A DNA stretch of 64,000 bases, from the NCBI GenBank assembly GCA_963811055.1, contig CAWEPQ010000001.1, positions 248,001 to 312,000 on the forward strand, in the 5' to 3' direction. The DNA is from JACVRW01 sp963811055. Its GTDB lineage: Bacteria > Actinomycetota > Thermoleophilia > Solirubrobacterales > Thermoleophilaceae. The notes beneath the pieces are model-generated. The model searched no databases and was not told the DNA's origin. It was given only the letters and a program-made list of their open reading frames with translations. This document shows positions 56,733-64,000 of the stretch, piece by piece; the stretch's first letter is position 1, and every line of letters begins with the position of its first letter. A program made the position numbers and the translations under genes.

Positions 56733-57907
56733 CGGCCCGGCGGGAACAGCGGCTCAGGCGGGTCGCCGGCGATCGTGTCCGCCAGGTCGCGGCCGCTCAT
56801 GAACCCGGGCACGTTGCCCACGCCGGAGTAGCCGCCCGACACGTAGAGGCGGGCACGGCCCGGCACCTCGCCCACGAATGGCAGCGCGTCCTCGGTGTAG
56901 CCCACCACGCCGGCCCAGCGATGCGTGACCTCGGGATCGGCGCCCAGCTCCTCGCGCAGGTAGCGCTCCATGCGCTCCCACATCTCCGGGCTGCCGGCGT
57001 CGCTGTCTGTGTAGGACTCGTCGGCGTCCACGTCGCTGAAGCCGCCGCCGAGGATCCGGCCGTCCGGGCGCTGCTGCATGTACTCGTAGCCCCAGCGCGC
57101 GTAGACGAGCGTGTCGAACGCCGGCGGCAGCGGAGCGGTGGCGATCATGTGGAGCCTGCGCGGGCGCACCCGGCCGGCGTACTCGGGCACCAGCGCCGGC
57201 AGGGCGCCGTCGGCGGCCACCACCACGTGGCGGGCGTGGACGCTTCCCGCATCGGTGGTCACGGAACCCTCGTCCGGCGCCGGCACGGGGCCGTTCACGG
57301 GGCTGCCCTCGCAGATGCGCGCGCCGGCCGCCTCCGCGGCCCCGGCCAGCAGGCGGTACCAGCGTGCGGGGTGAAGCGCACCGTCGTTCTCGGTCAGGCA
57401 CGCCACGAGCCCGCCACGGCGCAGCGCCGCCGGCAGCTCCTCGTGCTCCACCACCTCGCCGGGGAAGCCGTCCTCGCGCAATGCCTCCGCGTGCCGGCGC
57501 ACGTGCTCGGCCTCCTCCTCCGACCACGCCACGCGCAGCATGCCCACGCGCCTGACGGCGTCGCCGGCGCCGAGCTCGGCGGCCAGCTCGTAAACGTCGG
57601 ATTGAGCGGCGAGCGTGCGCGCGTACATCGCACGCGCGCGCTCGTGGCCGAAGCGCTCGCGGGCGTCGTTGTGGAAGGGGGCCACGCCGGAGAGGAGGAA
57701 GCCGCCGTTGCGGCCGCTGGCGCCGCCGGCCACCGTGCCGCGCTCGAGCACCACCACGTCGATGCCGCGCTGCGCCAGCCGCCGGGCGCAGGAGAGCCCG
57801 CACACGCCGGCCCCGATCACGCAGACCTCCGCCTCCACGTTTCCCTCGAGGGCCGGCCGCGGCTCGTAGGGAGCGTCGAGCCAGTAGGGCGCGGTGCCCG
57901 CGCTCAC
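56729..57907 (-). CDS. FAD-dependent amine/amino-acid oxidase (DadA-like)
   Basis: This 392-residue protein has the Rossmann FAD motif VCVIGAGVCGLSCARRLAQRG and VVLERGTVAGGASGRNGGF, then HARHVVVAADGALPAL and a C-terminal VSGGYSGVGNVPGFMSGRDL closing the FAD site. It belongs to the DAO family, which oxidises secondary amines or D-amino acids. GTG 57907 overlaps the stop of IclR; its own stop overlaps the aminotransferase start. The order regulator, oxidase, aminotransferase forms one tight operon. Confidence 0.93.
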   Translation of the reverse strand: MSAGTAPYWLDAPYEPRPALEGNVEAEVCVIGAGVCGLSCARRLAQRGIDVVVLERGTVAGGASGRNGGFLLSGVAPFHNDARERFGHERARAMYARTLAAQSDVYELAAELGAGDAVRRVGMLRVAWSEEEAEHVRRHAEALREDGFPGEVVEHEELPAALRRGGLVACLTENDGALHPARWYRLLAGAAEAAGARICEGSPVNGPVPAPDEGSVTTDAGSVHARHVVVAADGALPALVPEYAGRVRPRRLHMIATAPLPPAFDTLVYARWGYEYMQQRPDGRILGGGFSDVDADESYTDSDAGSPEMWERMERYLREELGADPEVTHRWAGVVGYTEDALPFVGEVPGRARLYVSGGYSGVGNVPGFMSGRDLADTIAGDPPEPLFPPGR

Positions 57908-58710
57908 GCGGCGGCCCCGGCCCGTCCGTGGACGCCGGCGTCCGACTCGATCGCCCGTCCCACGGCGCGCAGCTCGGCGGTGAGCTCGCCGCCGGCCTCG
58001 CCTGCCGCGCGGGAGCTCGGCAGCGACACGTTCACCGCCGCCGGGCCCTCGCCCTCCACCCAGGCGAGCGGGATGGCGATCGAGTCGAGCCCGACCTCGT
58101 ACTCCTCGTGGGACACGGCCACGCCCTGGCGGCGGACCTGCTCGAGGCTCGTGTGCAGGTCGGTCCAGCTCGTGATCGTCCGCGGTGCCAGCGCCGCGTA
58201 GGGCTCCGGGCCGGCAGTGCGCCGCGCCTCCTCGTCGGGCAGCTGGGCCAGCAGGCACTTGCCGAGCGCCGTGCAGTGCACGGGCAGCCGCAGCCCGATC
58301 GTGGAGCGGAGGGTGAGCAGGCGGCTGCCGCTCTCGCTCACCAGGTACACCACCTCGCCCCCGTGGAGCACGGCCAGGTTGACGGTCTCCCCGGTGCGCT
58401 CGGCCATCCCGCGCAGGTGGTCCCGGGCGAGCTCGGGCAGGCGCAGCCCGGACAGCAGCGCCGGCAGCAGGCGGGCCACCCCGAGCCCGAGGCGCAGGCG
58501 CCGGCTTCCCGTGTCGCGCACGAGCCAGCCGCGCTCCACCAGCAGCTTGGTCAGCCGGTGTACCGTGGGCACCGGGAGCCCGAGCCGCTCGGAGATCTCC
58601 GTTTGGGTCAGCTCGGGCGACTCGCCGGCGAACAGCTCGAGGATGTCGAGGCCGCGCGCGAGCGTCCCGACTGACGAGCTGCTCTCAGTCCGCGAAATTT
58701 GCTTTCGCAT
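57904..58710 (-). CDS. IclR-family transcriptional regulator
   Basis: This 268-residue protein has an N-terminal winged helix (SVGTLARGLDILELFAGESP, SERLGLPVPTVHRLTKLLVERG) and a C-terminal GAF-like effector domain (NLAVLHGGEVVYLVSESGSR, LRLPVHCTALGKCLLAQLP). It is the first gene of the flavin oxidase/aminotransferase operon and is divergent from the Rieske oxygenase with only 26 bases between start codons. An inverted repeat inside its first codons (58692-58708) could be the operator. Confidence 0.94.
   Translation of the reverse strand: MRKQISRTESSSSVGTLARGLDILELFAGESPELTQTEISERLGLPVPTVHRLTKLLVERGWLVRDTGSRRLRLGLGVARLLPALLSGLRLPELARDHLRGMAERTGETVNLAVLHGGEVVYLVSESGSRLLTLRSTIGLRLPVHCTALGKCLLAQLPDEEARRTAGPEPYAALAPRTITSWTDLHTSLEQVRRQGVAVSHEEYEVGLDSIAIPLAWVEGEGPAAVNVSLPSSRAAGEAGGELTAELRAVGRAIESDAGVHGRAGAAA
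58692..58708. promoter_or_regulatory. Candidate IclR operator inside the iclR coding start
   Basis: GCGAAATTTGCTTTCGC is an inverted repeat with 6-base arms and a 5-base centre, located within the first six codons of the IclR gene and 29 bases from the divergent Rieske ATG. Confidence 0.45.
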
Positions 58711-58736
58711 ATCGACTTTGGGAGGATACCCCGCTC

Positions 58737-59807
58737 ATGGACCGCACGCTGGTCGAGTCCCGCGTCGAGACGACGCCGTACAGCTGGTACGCCGACCCGG
58801 CCGTCCTGGCCGCGGAGCGCGAGCGGATCTTCAGGCGCTCGTGGCAGTACGCCGGGCACACCGGCGAGCTCGACGGGCCAGGGAGCCTCTTCCCCACCCA
58901 GGTGGGTGGCCTCCCGGTGGTGGTGGTCCTCGACAAGGACGGCGAGCTCCGCGGGTACCTCAACATCTGCCGCCACCGCGGCACGATCCTGGTGGACGAG
59001 CCGCAGAAGCGGGGCACCATCCAGTGCCCGTACCACGCGTGGACCTACGGCCTCGACGGCTCGCTCCGGGGAGCGCCGAGGAGCAAGGACGAGCCCGGCT
59101 TCGACAAGGACGAGCTCGGCCTCGCGCCGGTGTCGGTGGGCACGTGGGGGCCGTTCGTGTTCGTGAACCCCGACCCGGAGGCCGAGCCGCTCGAGGACGC
59201 GCTCGGCGGCCTGCCGGCCGTCGTGGCCGAGAACGGGCTCGACGTGGACGCGCTGCGCTTCCATCACCGCACCACCTGGTCGATCAACGCCAACTGGAAG
59301 ATCGCGATCGAGAACTACCTCGAGTGCTACCACTGCCAGCTGAACCATCCGGACCTGATGCACGTGATCGACGAGGAGTCCCAGCGCCACGAGAGCGCCG
59401 GCAACCGGCTCAGCCAGATCCCGCCGATCCACCCCGACGCGCTCAACGGGAACGCCCCCTACCCGGTGCGCGGCGGAGTGCCCACCGCGCAGTACCACAT
59501 CCTCTTCCCGGCGATGAAGTTCAACGTCAACCCCGGCACGCCCAACCTGTCGATCAGCCCGCTGTGGCCGACGGCGGTCGACCGCACAGAGGCCTGGTAC
59601 GACTACTTCTTCGCCGAGGGCACCGATGAGGCCTGGATCGAGCAGATGCTCGAGTTCGACAACCAGGTGGGCTCCGAGGACACGGACCTCGTCGAGGCGG
59701 TCCAGCGCGGCGCCGGGAGCGGCGGCCTCGAGCACGGCCGTCTGCTCGCGCGGACGGAGGTCCTGATCGGGGCCTTCCAGCAGCTGGTCAGGGAACGACT
59801 GGCTTAG
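58737..59807 (+). CDS. Rieske non-heme iron oxygenase alpha subunit
   Basis: This 356-residue protein has a Rieske centre (NICRHRGTILVDE, IQCPYHAWTYGLDG; C-x-H ... C-x2-H) and a mononuclear iron site in IENYLECYHCQLNHPDLM (E/D-x-H-x4-H pattern), with the third ligand Asp expected near the C-terminus. Compact alpha subunits of this type include demethylases of quaternary amines (glycine betaine, stachydrine, carnitine) as well as aromatic oxygenases. GGAGGA precedes ATG. No reductase gene is nearby. It is convergent with the S15 hydrolase with 4 bases between stops. Confidence 0.93.
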   Translation: MDRTLVESRVETTPYSWYADPAVLAAERERIFRRSWQYAGHTGELDGPGSLFPTQVGGLPVVVVLDKDGELRGYLNICRHRGTILVDEPQKRGTIQCPYHAWTYGLDGSLRGAPRSKDEPGFDKDELGLAPVSVGTWGPFVFVNPDPEAEPLEDALGGLPAVVAENGLDVDALRFHHRTTWSINANWKIAIENYLECYHCQLNHPDLMHVIDEESQRHESAGNRLSQIPPIHPDALNGNAPYPVRGGVPTAQYHILFPAMKFNVNPGTPNLSISPLWPTAVDRTEAWYDYFFAEGTDEAWIEQMLEFDNQVGSEDTDLVEAVQRGAGSGGLEHGRLLARTEVLIGAFQQLVRERLA

Positions 59808-59811
59808 CGAG

Positions 59812-61836
59812 TTAGCCGAGTTCCCTAGGCGTTTCGAAGCTCCACTCCTTGCGCCGCACCAGCTCGCCCTTCTCGAACGCCTCCAGCTCGGTGCGCACGC
59901 GGAAGCTCTCCGCGTCGCAGTCCATCACCGCGCTCACCTCCGCCCGCGTGACCCAGCCGTCACGCCCGAGCTCGGTGGAGGCACGGCACCGGACCTCGGC
60001 GGACAGCGGGTCGCCGGGCACGATCGAATAGGTGGTGGAGGCCCAGCAGCCGGCGATCAGCCCGTAGTCCGTGATCCGGTAGCGCCCGCCGGTGGCCCAG
60101 TCGAAGGTGAGCTCGGTGCGCCCGCTGCCGTAGTCGCGGGTCAGCGTGCGCTGCCCGTCGTCCGGCTCGAGCGTCTCGGTGGCGAGCGGCGGCGCCCCCT
60201 CCGGCTCCTCGAACGGACGCAGGTCCGCATCCTCGGAGCGCGGCGGGCGCACCGGCAGGACCATCGCGCTCACCGCGGTGTGCACCGCCAGCGTGACCGG
60301 CTCCGACGCCGGCCACAGCCAGGGCCAGTAGGCGGGCGACAGTGCCAGCCGCAGGCGGTGGCCTTCCGGGATCGCCTGCGCGATCCCGTCCATGTCGAGC
60401 GTCACGCGGGTGCGCTGCCCGGGCTCGAGCGGAGCCGGGTGCTCGTGGCTGTCGCGGTGGGTCAGGTTGAGCACCCCGCGCGTGACGAGCAGCGAAGTGC
60501 CGTCGGGCGCCACGTCGCACAGCCGCGCGGTGAGCTGCGCCACCGGCCGGTCGCTCTCCAGCTCGAGCTCCACGCAGACGTTGCCGAGCAGCTCGATCCG
60601 CTCCGGCAGCGGAGCCGAGGTGAAGGTGAGCGAGCGGCCGTCGTCGGCGCGCTGATCCACAGCCGCGTCGGCCTCGTTGCCGTCCGCGCACCAAACGCCG
60701 CTGTCGAGCCCGCAGAGCAGGTCGGTGGAGATCTCGATCCGGTGCTCGCCCGGGTCGGGCTCGCCGAGCAGCACCCCCTCGCCCAGCCAGAGCGTGCGCT
60801 CCTCGATCTCCGGTGAGGGCCAGCCGCGCTCGGCCACCCAGCGCCCGGGACGCTCGATGTGGCGGGCGGCCGGCGCCACCGGGTCCTGCATCCACACGCG
60901 CAGCGCCGGCTCGGCGGCGATGCCCGTGTCCTCGCCCTTGAGCCACTGGTCCCACCAGCGCAGGCACTCCTGGAGGAAGCCGATAGCCGGACCCGGCTCG
61001 ACCTCGTCCGGGAACGCGTGCGACCACGGTCCCAGGAGCCCCTTGGAAGGGGAGTCCAGGCCGGCCACGAGCCGCAGCACCGCCTCGGAGTAGCCGTCCG
61101 CCCAGCCGCCGATGGCGTAAACCGGGCACTTGATCGCCGAGAAGTCCTCGCACACCGAGCCCTGCTTCCAGTACTCGTCGCGGCGCTGGTGGCGCAGCCA
61201 CTCGTACTCGTAGGGCTCGACGCTGTCGATCCGCTCGAGCCAGGCCTCGCGCCACCCGGGGCCGGCCACCTCCGGGTCGGGGGCGATCGCGTTGTAGGAC
61301 AGCATCGAGGCGCCCCACGAGAGCATCTCGAGCGCGAGCACCGAGCCGCCCTTGTAGTGCACGTCGTCGGCGTAGCGGTCGTCCGTCGAGCAGAGGGTGA
61401 TCACGGCCTTGAGCTCGGGCGGGTCGTGGGCCGCGACCTGGAGTCCGTTGAAGCCGCCCCAGGAGATGCCGAACATGCCCACCGCGCCGGTGCACCAGGG
61501 CTGCGCCGCGATCCAGCGGAGCACTTCGAGCGCGTCCTCCTGCTCGAGCGGCAGGTACTCGTCGTGGAGCAGACCGTCGGACTCCCCCGATCCGCGCAGG
61601 TCCACCCTCAGCGCGGCGTACCCGTGCCCCGCGAAGTAGATGTGGCGAGACCAGTCGCGCGGCGCCGTGCCGTCCCCCTTGCGGTAGGGGATGTACTCGA
61701 GGATCGCCGGCACGGGGTCGCTCTCGGCGTCCTCCGGGAGCCAGATGCGGGCGCCCAGCCGCGTGCCGTCGGCCAGTGGGATCCACACGTGGTCGATCGT
61801 GCGCACCGGGCGCGGGAGGTCGGTCACCACGCGCAT
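59812..61836 (-). CDS. CocE/NonD-type S15 hydrolase
   Basis: This 674-residue cytoplasmic protein has an alpha/beta hydrolase core (PAILEYIPYRKGDGTAPRDW, DLRGSGESDGLLHDEYLPLE, nucleophile VGMFGISWGGFNGLQVAA, acid in IGGWADGYSEAVLR, His in LLGPWSHAFPDEVE) and a C-terminal jelly-roll domain, as in cocaine esterase and X-Pro dipeptidyl peptidase. It cleaves esters or amides. ATG 61836 overlaps the CaiB stop by one base (TGATG). It is the last gene of a four-gene coupled operon. Confidence 0.93.
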   Translation of the reverse strand: MRVVTDLPRPVRTIDHVWIPLADGTRLGARIWLPEDAESDPVPAILEYIPYRKGDGTAPRDWSRHIYFAGHGYAALRVDLRGSGESDGLLHDEYLPLEQEDALEVLRWIAAQPWCTGAVGMFGISWGGFNGLQVAAHDPPELKAVITLCSTDDRYADDVHYKGGSVLALEMLSWGASMLSYNAIAPDPEVAGPGWREAWLERIDSVEPYEYEWLRHQRRDEYWKQGSVCEDFSAIKCPVYAIGGWADGYSEAVLRLVAGLDSPSKGLLGPWSHAFPDEVEPGPAIGFLQECLRWWDQWLKGEDTGIAAEPALRVWMQDPVAPAARHIERPGRWVAERGWPSPEIEERTLWLGEGVLLGEPDPGEHRIEISTDLLCGLDSGVWCADGNEADAAVDQRADDGRSLTFTSAPLPERIELLGNVCVELELESDRPVAQLTARLCDVAPDGTSLLVTRGVLNLTHRDSHEHPAPLEPGQRTRVTLDMDGIAQAIPEGHRLRLALSPAYWPWLWPASEPVTLAVHTAVSAMVLPVRPPRSEDADLRPFEEPEGAPPLATETLEPDDGQRTLTRDYGSGRTELTFDWATGGRYRITDYGLIAGCWASTTYSIVPGDPLSAEVRCRASTELGRDGWVTRAEVSAVMDCDAESFRVRTELEAFEKGELVRRKEWSFETPRELG

Positions 61837-63035
61837 CAGCGGGTCGGCTCTCCGAGCAGCTCGTCCGAGTGCTGTCCGAGCCCGGGGGCGGGCCGGCCGC
61901 CGCCGTCCGAGCGGCCGTCGACCTTGAAGACGTTCCCCAGCAGGCGCACAGGGCCCACACCCGGCTGCTCGACGGACCGCACCAGCCCGTTGGCGCGCAC
62001 CTGCTCGTCGTCGAACAGCTGGTCGAGCCGGCGCACCTCGCCGGCCGGCACGCGACGGGCGGCCAGCGCAGCCACGGCCTCGCTCACGCCGAGGCGGGCG
62101 AAGCCGTCCTCGACCGCACGCACGTGGGCCACCCGTCGCTCGCGCTCGGCGCCGTCGGCCGGGTGGGCCTGCGGGTTGTGCGCGAACGGGTCGGTCAGGC
62201 CGAGCAGCTCGCACACCTGGCGCCGCTGCCCGGCGTTGAGGCAGGCGAGCGCGATGAACCCGTCGGCACAGGCGTGGGCTCGGTAGTAGGGGTCGAGCGC
62301 CTCGAGCGACTCCACCTGGCCGGCCAGCCGCTCGAGGTCCGACGCGTCGGCGAACGGGCGGCCCTCCGGCAACTCGTCGCGGCCGTCCACCGCCACGAAC
62401 CGCTGCGCCTGGAGCGCCAGCGCCGCGCCGAGCAGCGACACCTCGAGCTCCGGGGCGCTCTCGCCCCGCCCGAGCAGCCCCGCCGTCACCGCCAGGGCGG
62501 CCAGCAGGCCGGCGGTGAAGTCGGCGAGCGCCAGGCCGCCGGTGCGCCGCGGCACCGCGTCGCCCAAGCGCGGGTCGGCCAGCAGGAGCCCCGAGAGCGC
62601 CTGCCCGATCAGGTCGTATGCGGGTCGCTCCGCATCGGGCCCGCCGCTGCCGAACGCCGACACGCAGACCGTCACGCAGCGCGGGTTGACCGCATGCACG
62701 CCGTCGCGGTCGAGACCGAAGCGGCGCGCGCGCTCCGGCAGGCAGTTGTGCACGAGCGCGTCCGCGCCGGCGATCAGCTCGCGGCTGCCCTCGCGGCCCG
62801 CGTCGGTCTTCAGGTCGAGCACCACCGAGCGCTTGCCGCGGTTGAGCGCGTAGAAGTAGCGGCTCTCGCCCTCCTCGAAGGGGTCGTAGCGGCGCCACTC
62901 GTCGCCGCGCGGCGGCTCCACCTTGACCACGTCCGCGCCCAGGTCGGCGAGCAGCATCGTCGCGAACGGGCCCGCCACGTACTGGCCGTAGTCGAGCACG
63001 CGCAGGCCGGCGAGCGGCAGCGGAGCGGTGGTCAT
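61836..63035 (-). CDS. CaiB/BaiF-family CoA-transferase (class III)
   Basis: This 399-residue protein has LAGLRVLDYGQYVAGPFATM and LADLGADVVKVEPPRGDEWR, the standard start of the family, and RPAYDLIGQALSGLLL and LALADFTAGLLAALAV, where the catalytic Asp is expected. It activates carboxylic acids such as carnitine or bile acids as CoA esters. ATG 63035 overlaps the stop of the upstream acyl-CoA dehydrogenase (ATGA). Its function fits activation of the acid released by the downstream hydrolase. Confidence 0.94.
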   Translation of the reverse strand: MTTAPLPLAGLRVLDYGQYVAGPFATMLLADLGADVVKVEPPRGDEWRRYDPFEEGESRYFYALNRGKRSVVLDLKTDAGREGSRELIAGADALVHNCLPERARRFGLDRDGVHAVNPRCVTVCVSAFGSGGPDAERPAYDLIGQALSGLLLADPRLGDAVPRRTGGLALADFTAGLLAALAVTAGLLGRGESAPELEVSLLGAALALQAQRFVAVDGRDELPEGRPFADASDLERLAGQVESLEALDPYYRAHACADGFIALACLNAGQRRQVCELLGLTDPFAHNPQAHPADGAERERRVAHVRAVEDGFARLGVSEAVAALAARRVPAGEVRRLDQLFDDEQVRANGLVRSVEQPGVGPVRLLGNVFKVDGRSDGGGRPAPGLGQHSDELLGEPTR

Positions 63036-63871
63036 CCGGCCGGACCCTCCCACGCAAGCAGCACGGCATCCGACCAGGCGCGCGCCGCGCGACTGCGCCG
63101 GTAGGCGCGCTGGAGCGGGAACTCGAGCGTGAAGCCGAGCGCTCCCGTGACCTGCATGCAGATGGCGAGCGCGCGCTCGGCCGCCTCACCGGCGTGTGCG
63201 AGCGCATCGGCTCCGGGCATGTCGGCGGCGAGCAGCCCCAGCCCGTCGGCCAGCGTCGCGGCGTCGGCCAGCATCTGCTGCACGGGCTCGAGCGCCGCGA
63301 GCGGGGCCCCGAACGCGTGGCGCGAGCGAGCGTGGTCGAGCGCGAGGCGCAGCGACTCCTCGGCCATGCCCGCCAGGTAGCCGGTGGAGGCCGCCGTCCA
63401 CGCCGCCATGCGCCGGGCCGTCTCATCGGCGCCCACGGTCTCCACGTCGCCTGCCTCCACCCGCGCCACCCCGAGCGCGTCGGTGTACGGCAGGGGCGTC
63501 AGGCTCTCGACCCGTGCCTGCTCGAGCCGCCCGGCGCGCGGCTCCACGAGGAGCACGTCCTCCTGCGCGTAGCGCGCGAGCGCCCCGGTCCGGAGCGCGC
63601 CGCCCAACAGGCGGTCCACGGGCTCCAGCGAGACGAACCCGCGCCCAAGTGCCGCCGCGGCGGGACCCACGAACGGCAGGAGCCGCTCGTCGGTGCCGAG
63701 CTCGCCCCAGCCGGCCTCGGCCAGCGCCGCGTCGAGCGCCGGGGTGGCGTCGGACACGGCCGCGCCCGGATGCCAGGGGTCCGGCGCGCGGTGGCGCGTG
63801 ACCACGCCGGCGACGGTGTCCGCGAACTGGCGCACCTCCGCGGGGCTACCGGTGTCGAGCACGGCGCTCAC
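63032..63871 (-). CDS. Acyl-CoA dehydrogenase (short, C-terminal-type)
   Basis: This is a protein of about 279 residues, shorter than the usual 380, of the short acyl-CoA dehydrogenase type that occurs next to a second, longer dehydrogenase. The C-terminal helical part is clear (LALDHARSRHAFGAPLAALE, AERALAICMQVTGALGFTLE, LQRAYRRSRAARAW). The usual catalytic Glu region is not obvious, so it may form a heterodimer with the upstream subunit, as in steroid-degrading FadE pairs. GTG 63871 overlaps the upstream stop (GTGA); GTG 63880 is an alternative. Confidence 0.88.
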   Translation of the reverse strand: MSAVLDTGSPAEVRQFADTVAGVVTRHRAPDPWHPGAAVSDATPALDAALAEAGWGELGTDERLLPFVGPAAAALGRGFVSLEPVDRLLGGALRTGALARYAQEDVLLVEPRAGRLEQARVESLTPLPYTDALGVARVEAGDVETVGADETARRMAAWTAASTGYLAGMAEESLRLALDHARSRHAFGAPLAALEPVQQMLADAATLADGLGLLAADMPGADALAHAGEAAERALAICMQVTGALGFTLEFPLQRAYRRSRAARAWSDAVLLAWEGPAG

Positions 63872-64000
63872 GCGGCGCACCCGAGGCCCTGGCGGGCGAT
63901 CACCCGGCGCTGGATCTCTGCGGCTCCGCCCGCCACGGTGCCGCCTGCGCTCGCCCGGCTGAGCGCCGCCAGCCGGCCCTCGGCCGGAGCGCCGCCGCCG
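63868..64000 (-). CDS. Acyl-CoA dehydrogenase, C-terminal end (cut by window edge)
   Basis: Only the last 43 codons are in the window. They end SAGGTVAGGAAEIQRRVIAR then QGLGCAA, the standard C-terminus of long acyl-CoA dehydrogenases (GG-EIQR--IA). The stop overlaps the next gene's GTG. With the shorter partner downstream, it probably forms a two-subunit enzyme. Confidence 0.85.
   Translation of the reverse strand, partial: GGGAPAEGRLAALSRASAGGTVAGGAAEIQRRVIARQGLGCAA

Noticed and set aside
61836..63426. Upstream extension of the S15 hydrolase frame through the CaiB gene, suggesting a 1204-residue fusion
   Set aside because: The first 530 residues are low-complexity and lie out of frame over intact CaiB and dehydrogenase genes; the hydrolase starts at 61836.

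Overview
The window is about 64 kb of very GC-rich DNA, densely coded on both strands. Many genes start with GTG, overlapping stop/start codons (ATGA, GTGA, TGATG) are common, and convergent genes often touch or overlap at their stops. The gene content points to a soil or rhizosphere actinobacterium, most plausibly of the class Thermoleophilia (Solirubrobacterales). The clues are a Ddn-type deazaflavin oxidoreductase, luciferase-like flavin enzymes, a SigG-like long ECF sigma factor, a GH6-like protein, several VOC and SnoaL-fold proteins, and an XRE-MmyB regulator. This placement is inferred from protein character; no rRNA or marker gene is present. I see no integrase, transposase, prophage or CRISPR array.

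Layout. 1-2.5 kb: end of a two-subunit molybdenum hydroxylase (isoquinoline 1-oxidoreductase type) and a Ddn-like reductase. 2.5-4.1 kb: a MarR regulator followed by a stand-alone cobalamin-binding protein with the CarH-type W-x9-EH signature, divergent from a small ABM/cyclase-fold gene. 4.1-7.4 kb: a second MarR regulator, an MFS exporter with a coupled secreted protein, and a YceI protein, linked by repeated TTGCTn2AGCAA-type palindromes. 7.4-10.3 kb: a cupin, a patch of gene remains (PAS-LuxR, receiver and DHFR fragments), a BBE-like flavin oxidase and tRNA-Arg(ACG). 10.4-18.5 kb: a sugar dehydrogenase, crotonase, diguanylate cyclase, DUF2277, a GH6-like protein, alpha/beta hydrolase plus SRPBCC, and a SigG-like sigma factor flanked by VOC genes. 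18.6-25.6 kb: a DHA2 exporter, P-loop protein, hydrolase, second BBE-like oxidase, methyltransferase, a broken AbiEi/DUF559-like gene and a small operon. 25.8-31.2 kb: a beta-propeller lipoprotein, LLM oxidoreductase, VOC plus XRE-MmyB pair, SnoaL protein, DHFR-like protein and tRNA-Ser(GCT).

31.2-36.5 kb holds a three-gene unit: a one-pass membrane protein with a sigma-region-4-like N-terminus and an outer L,D-transpeptidase domain, then an ECF sigma factor, then Ogt. A large CHASE-PAS-GGDEF-EAL protein with a degenerate GGDEF motif lies upstream. 36.5-38.7 kb: a zinc ribbon, an ExxE-type membrane protein and a beta-propeller gene whose 3' end is disturbed. 38.8-44.5 kb is an island of four exported hydrolases (SGNH, S15-like and two alpha/beta hydrolases).

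44.6-64 kb looks like one large catabolic neighbourhood. It holds a PucR regulator, a frameshifted P1 peptidase, an HDAC-like deacylase coupled to an S9 peptidase, a complete five-gene Dpp/Opp-type ABC importer with a membrane-anchored binding protein, a class III aminotransferase, a DadA-like flavin oxidase, an IclR regulator, a Rieske oxygenase, and a tightly coupled acyl-CoA dehydrogenase / CaiB CoA-transferase / S15 hydrolase operon cut by the window edge. Together these could import and dismantle an acylated amine or peptide-like compound, then activate and oxidise the acid as a CoA ester. The substrate cannot be read from the sequence.
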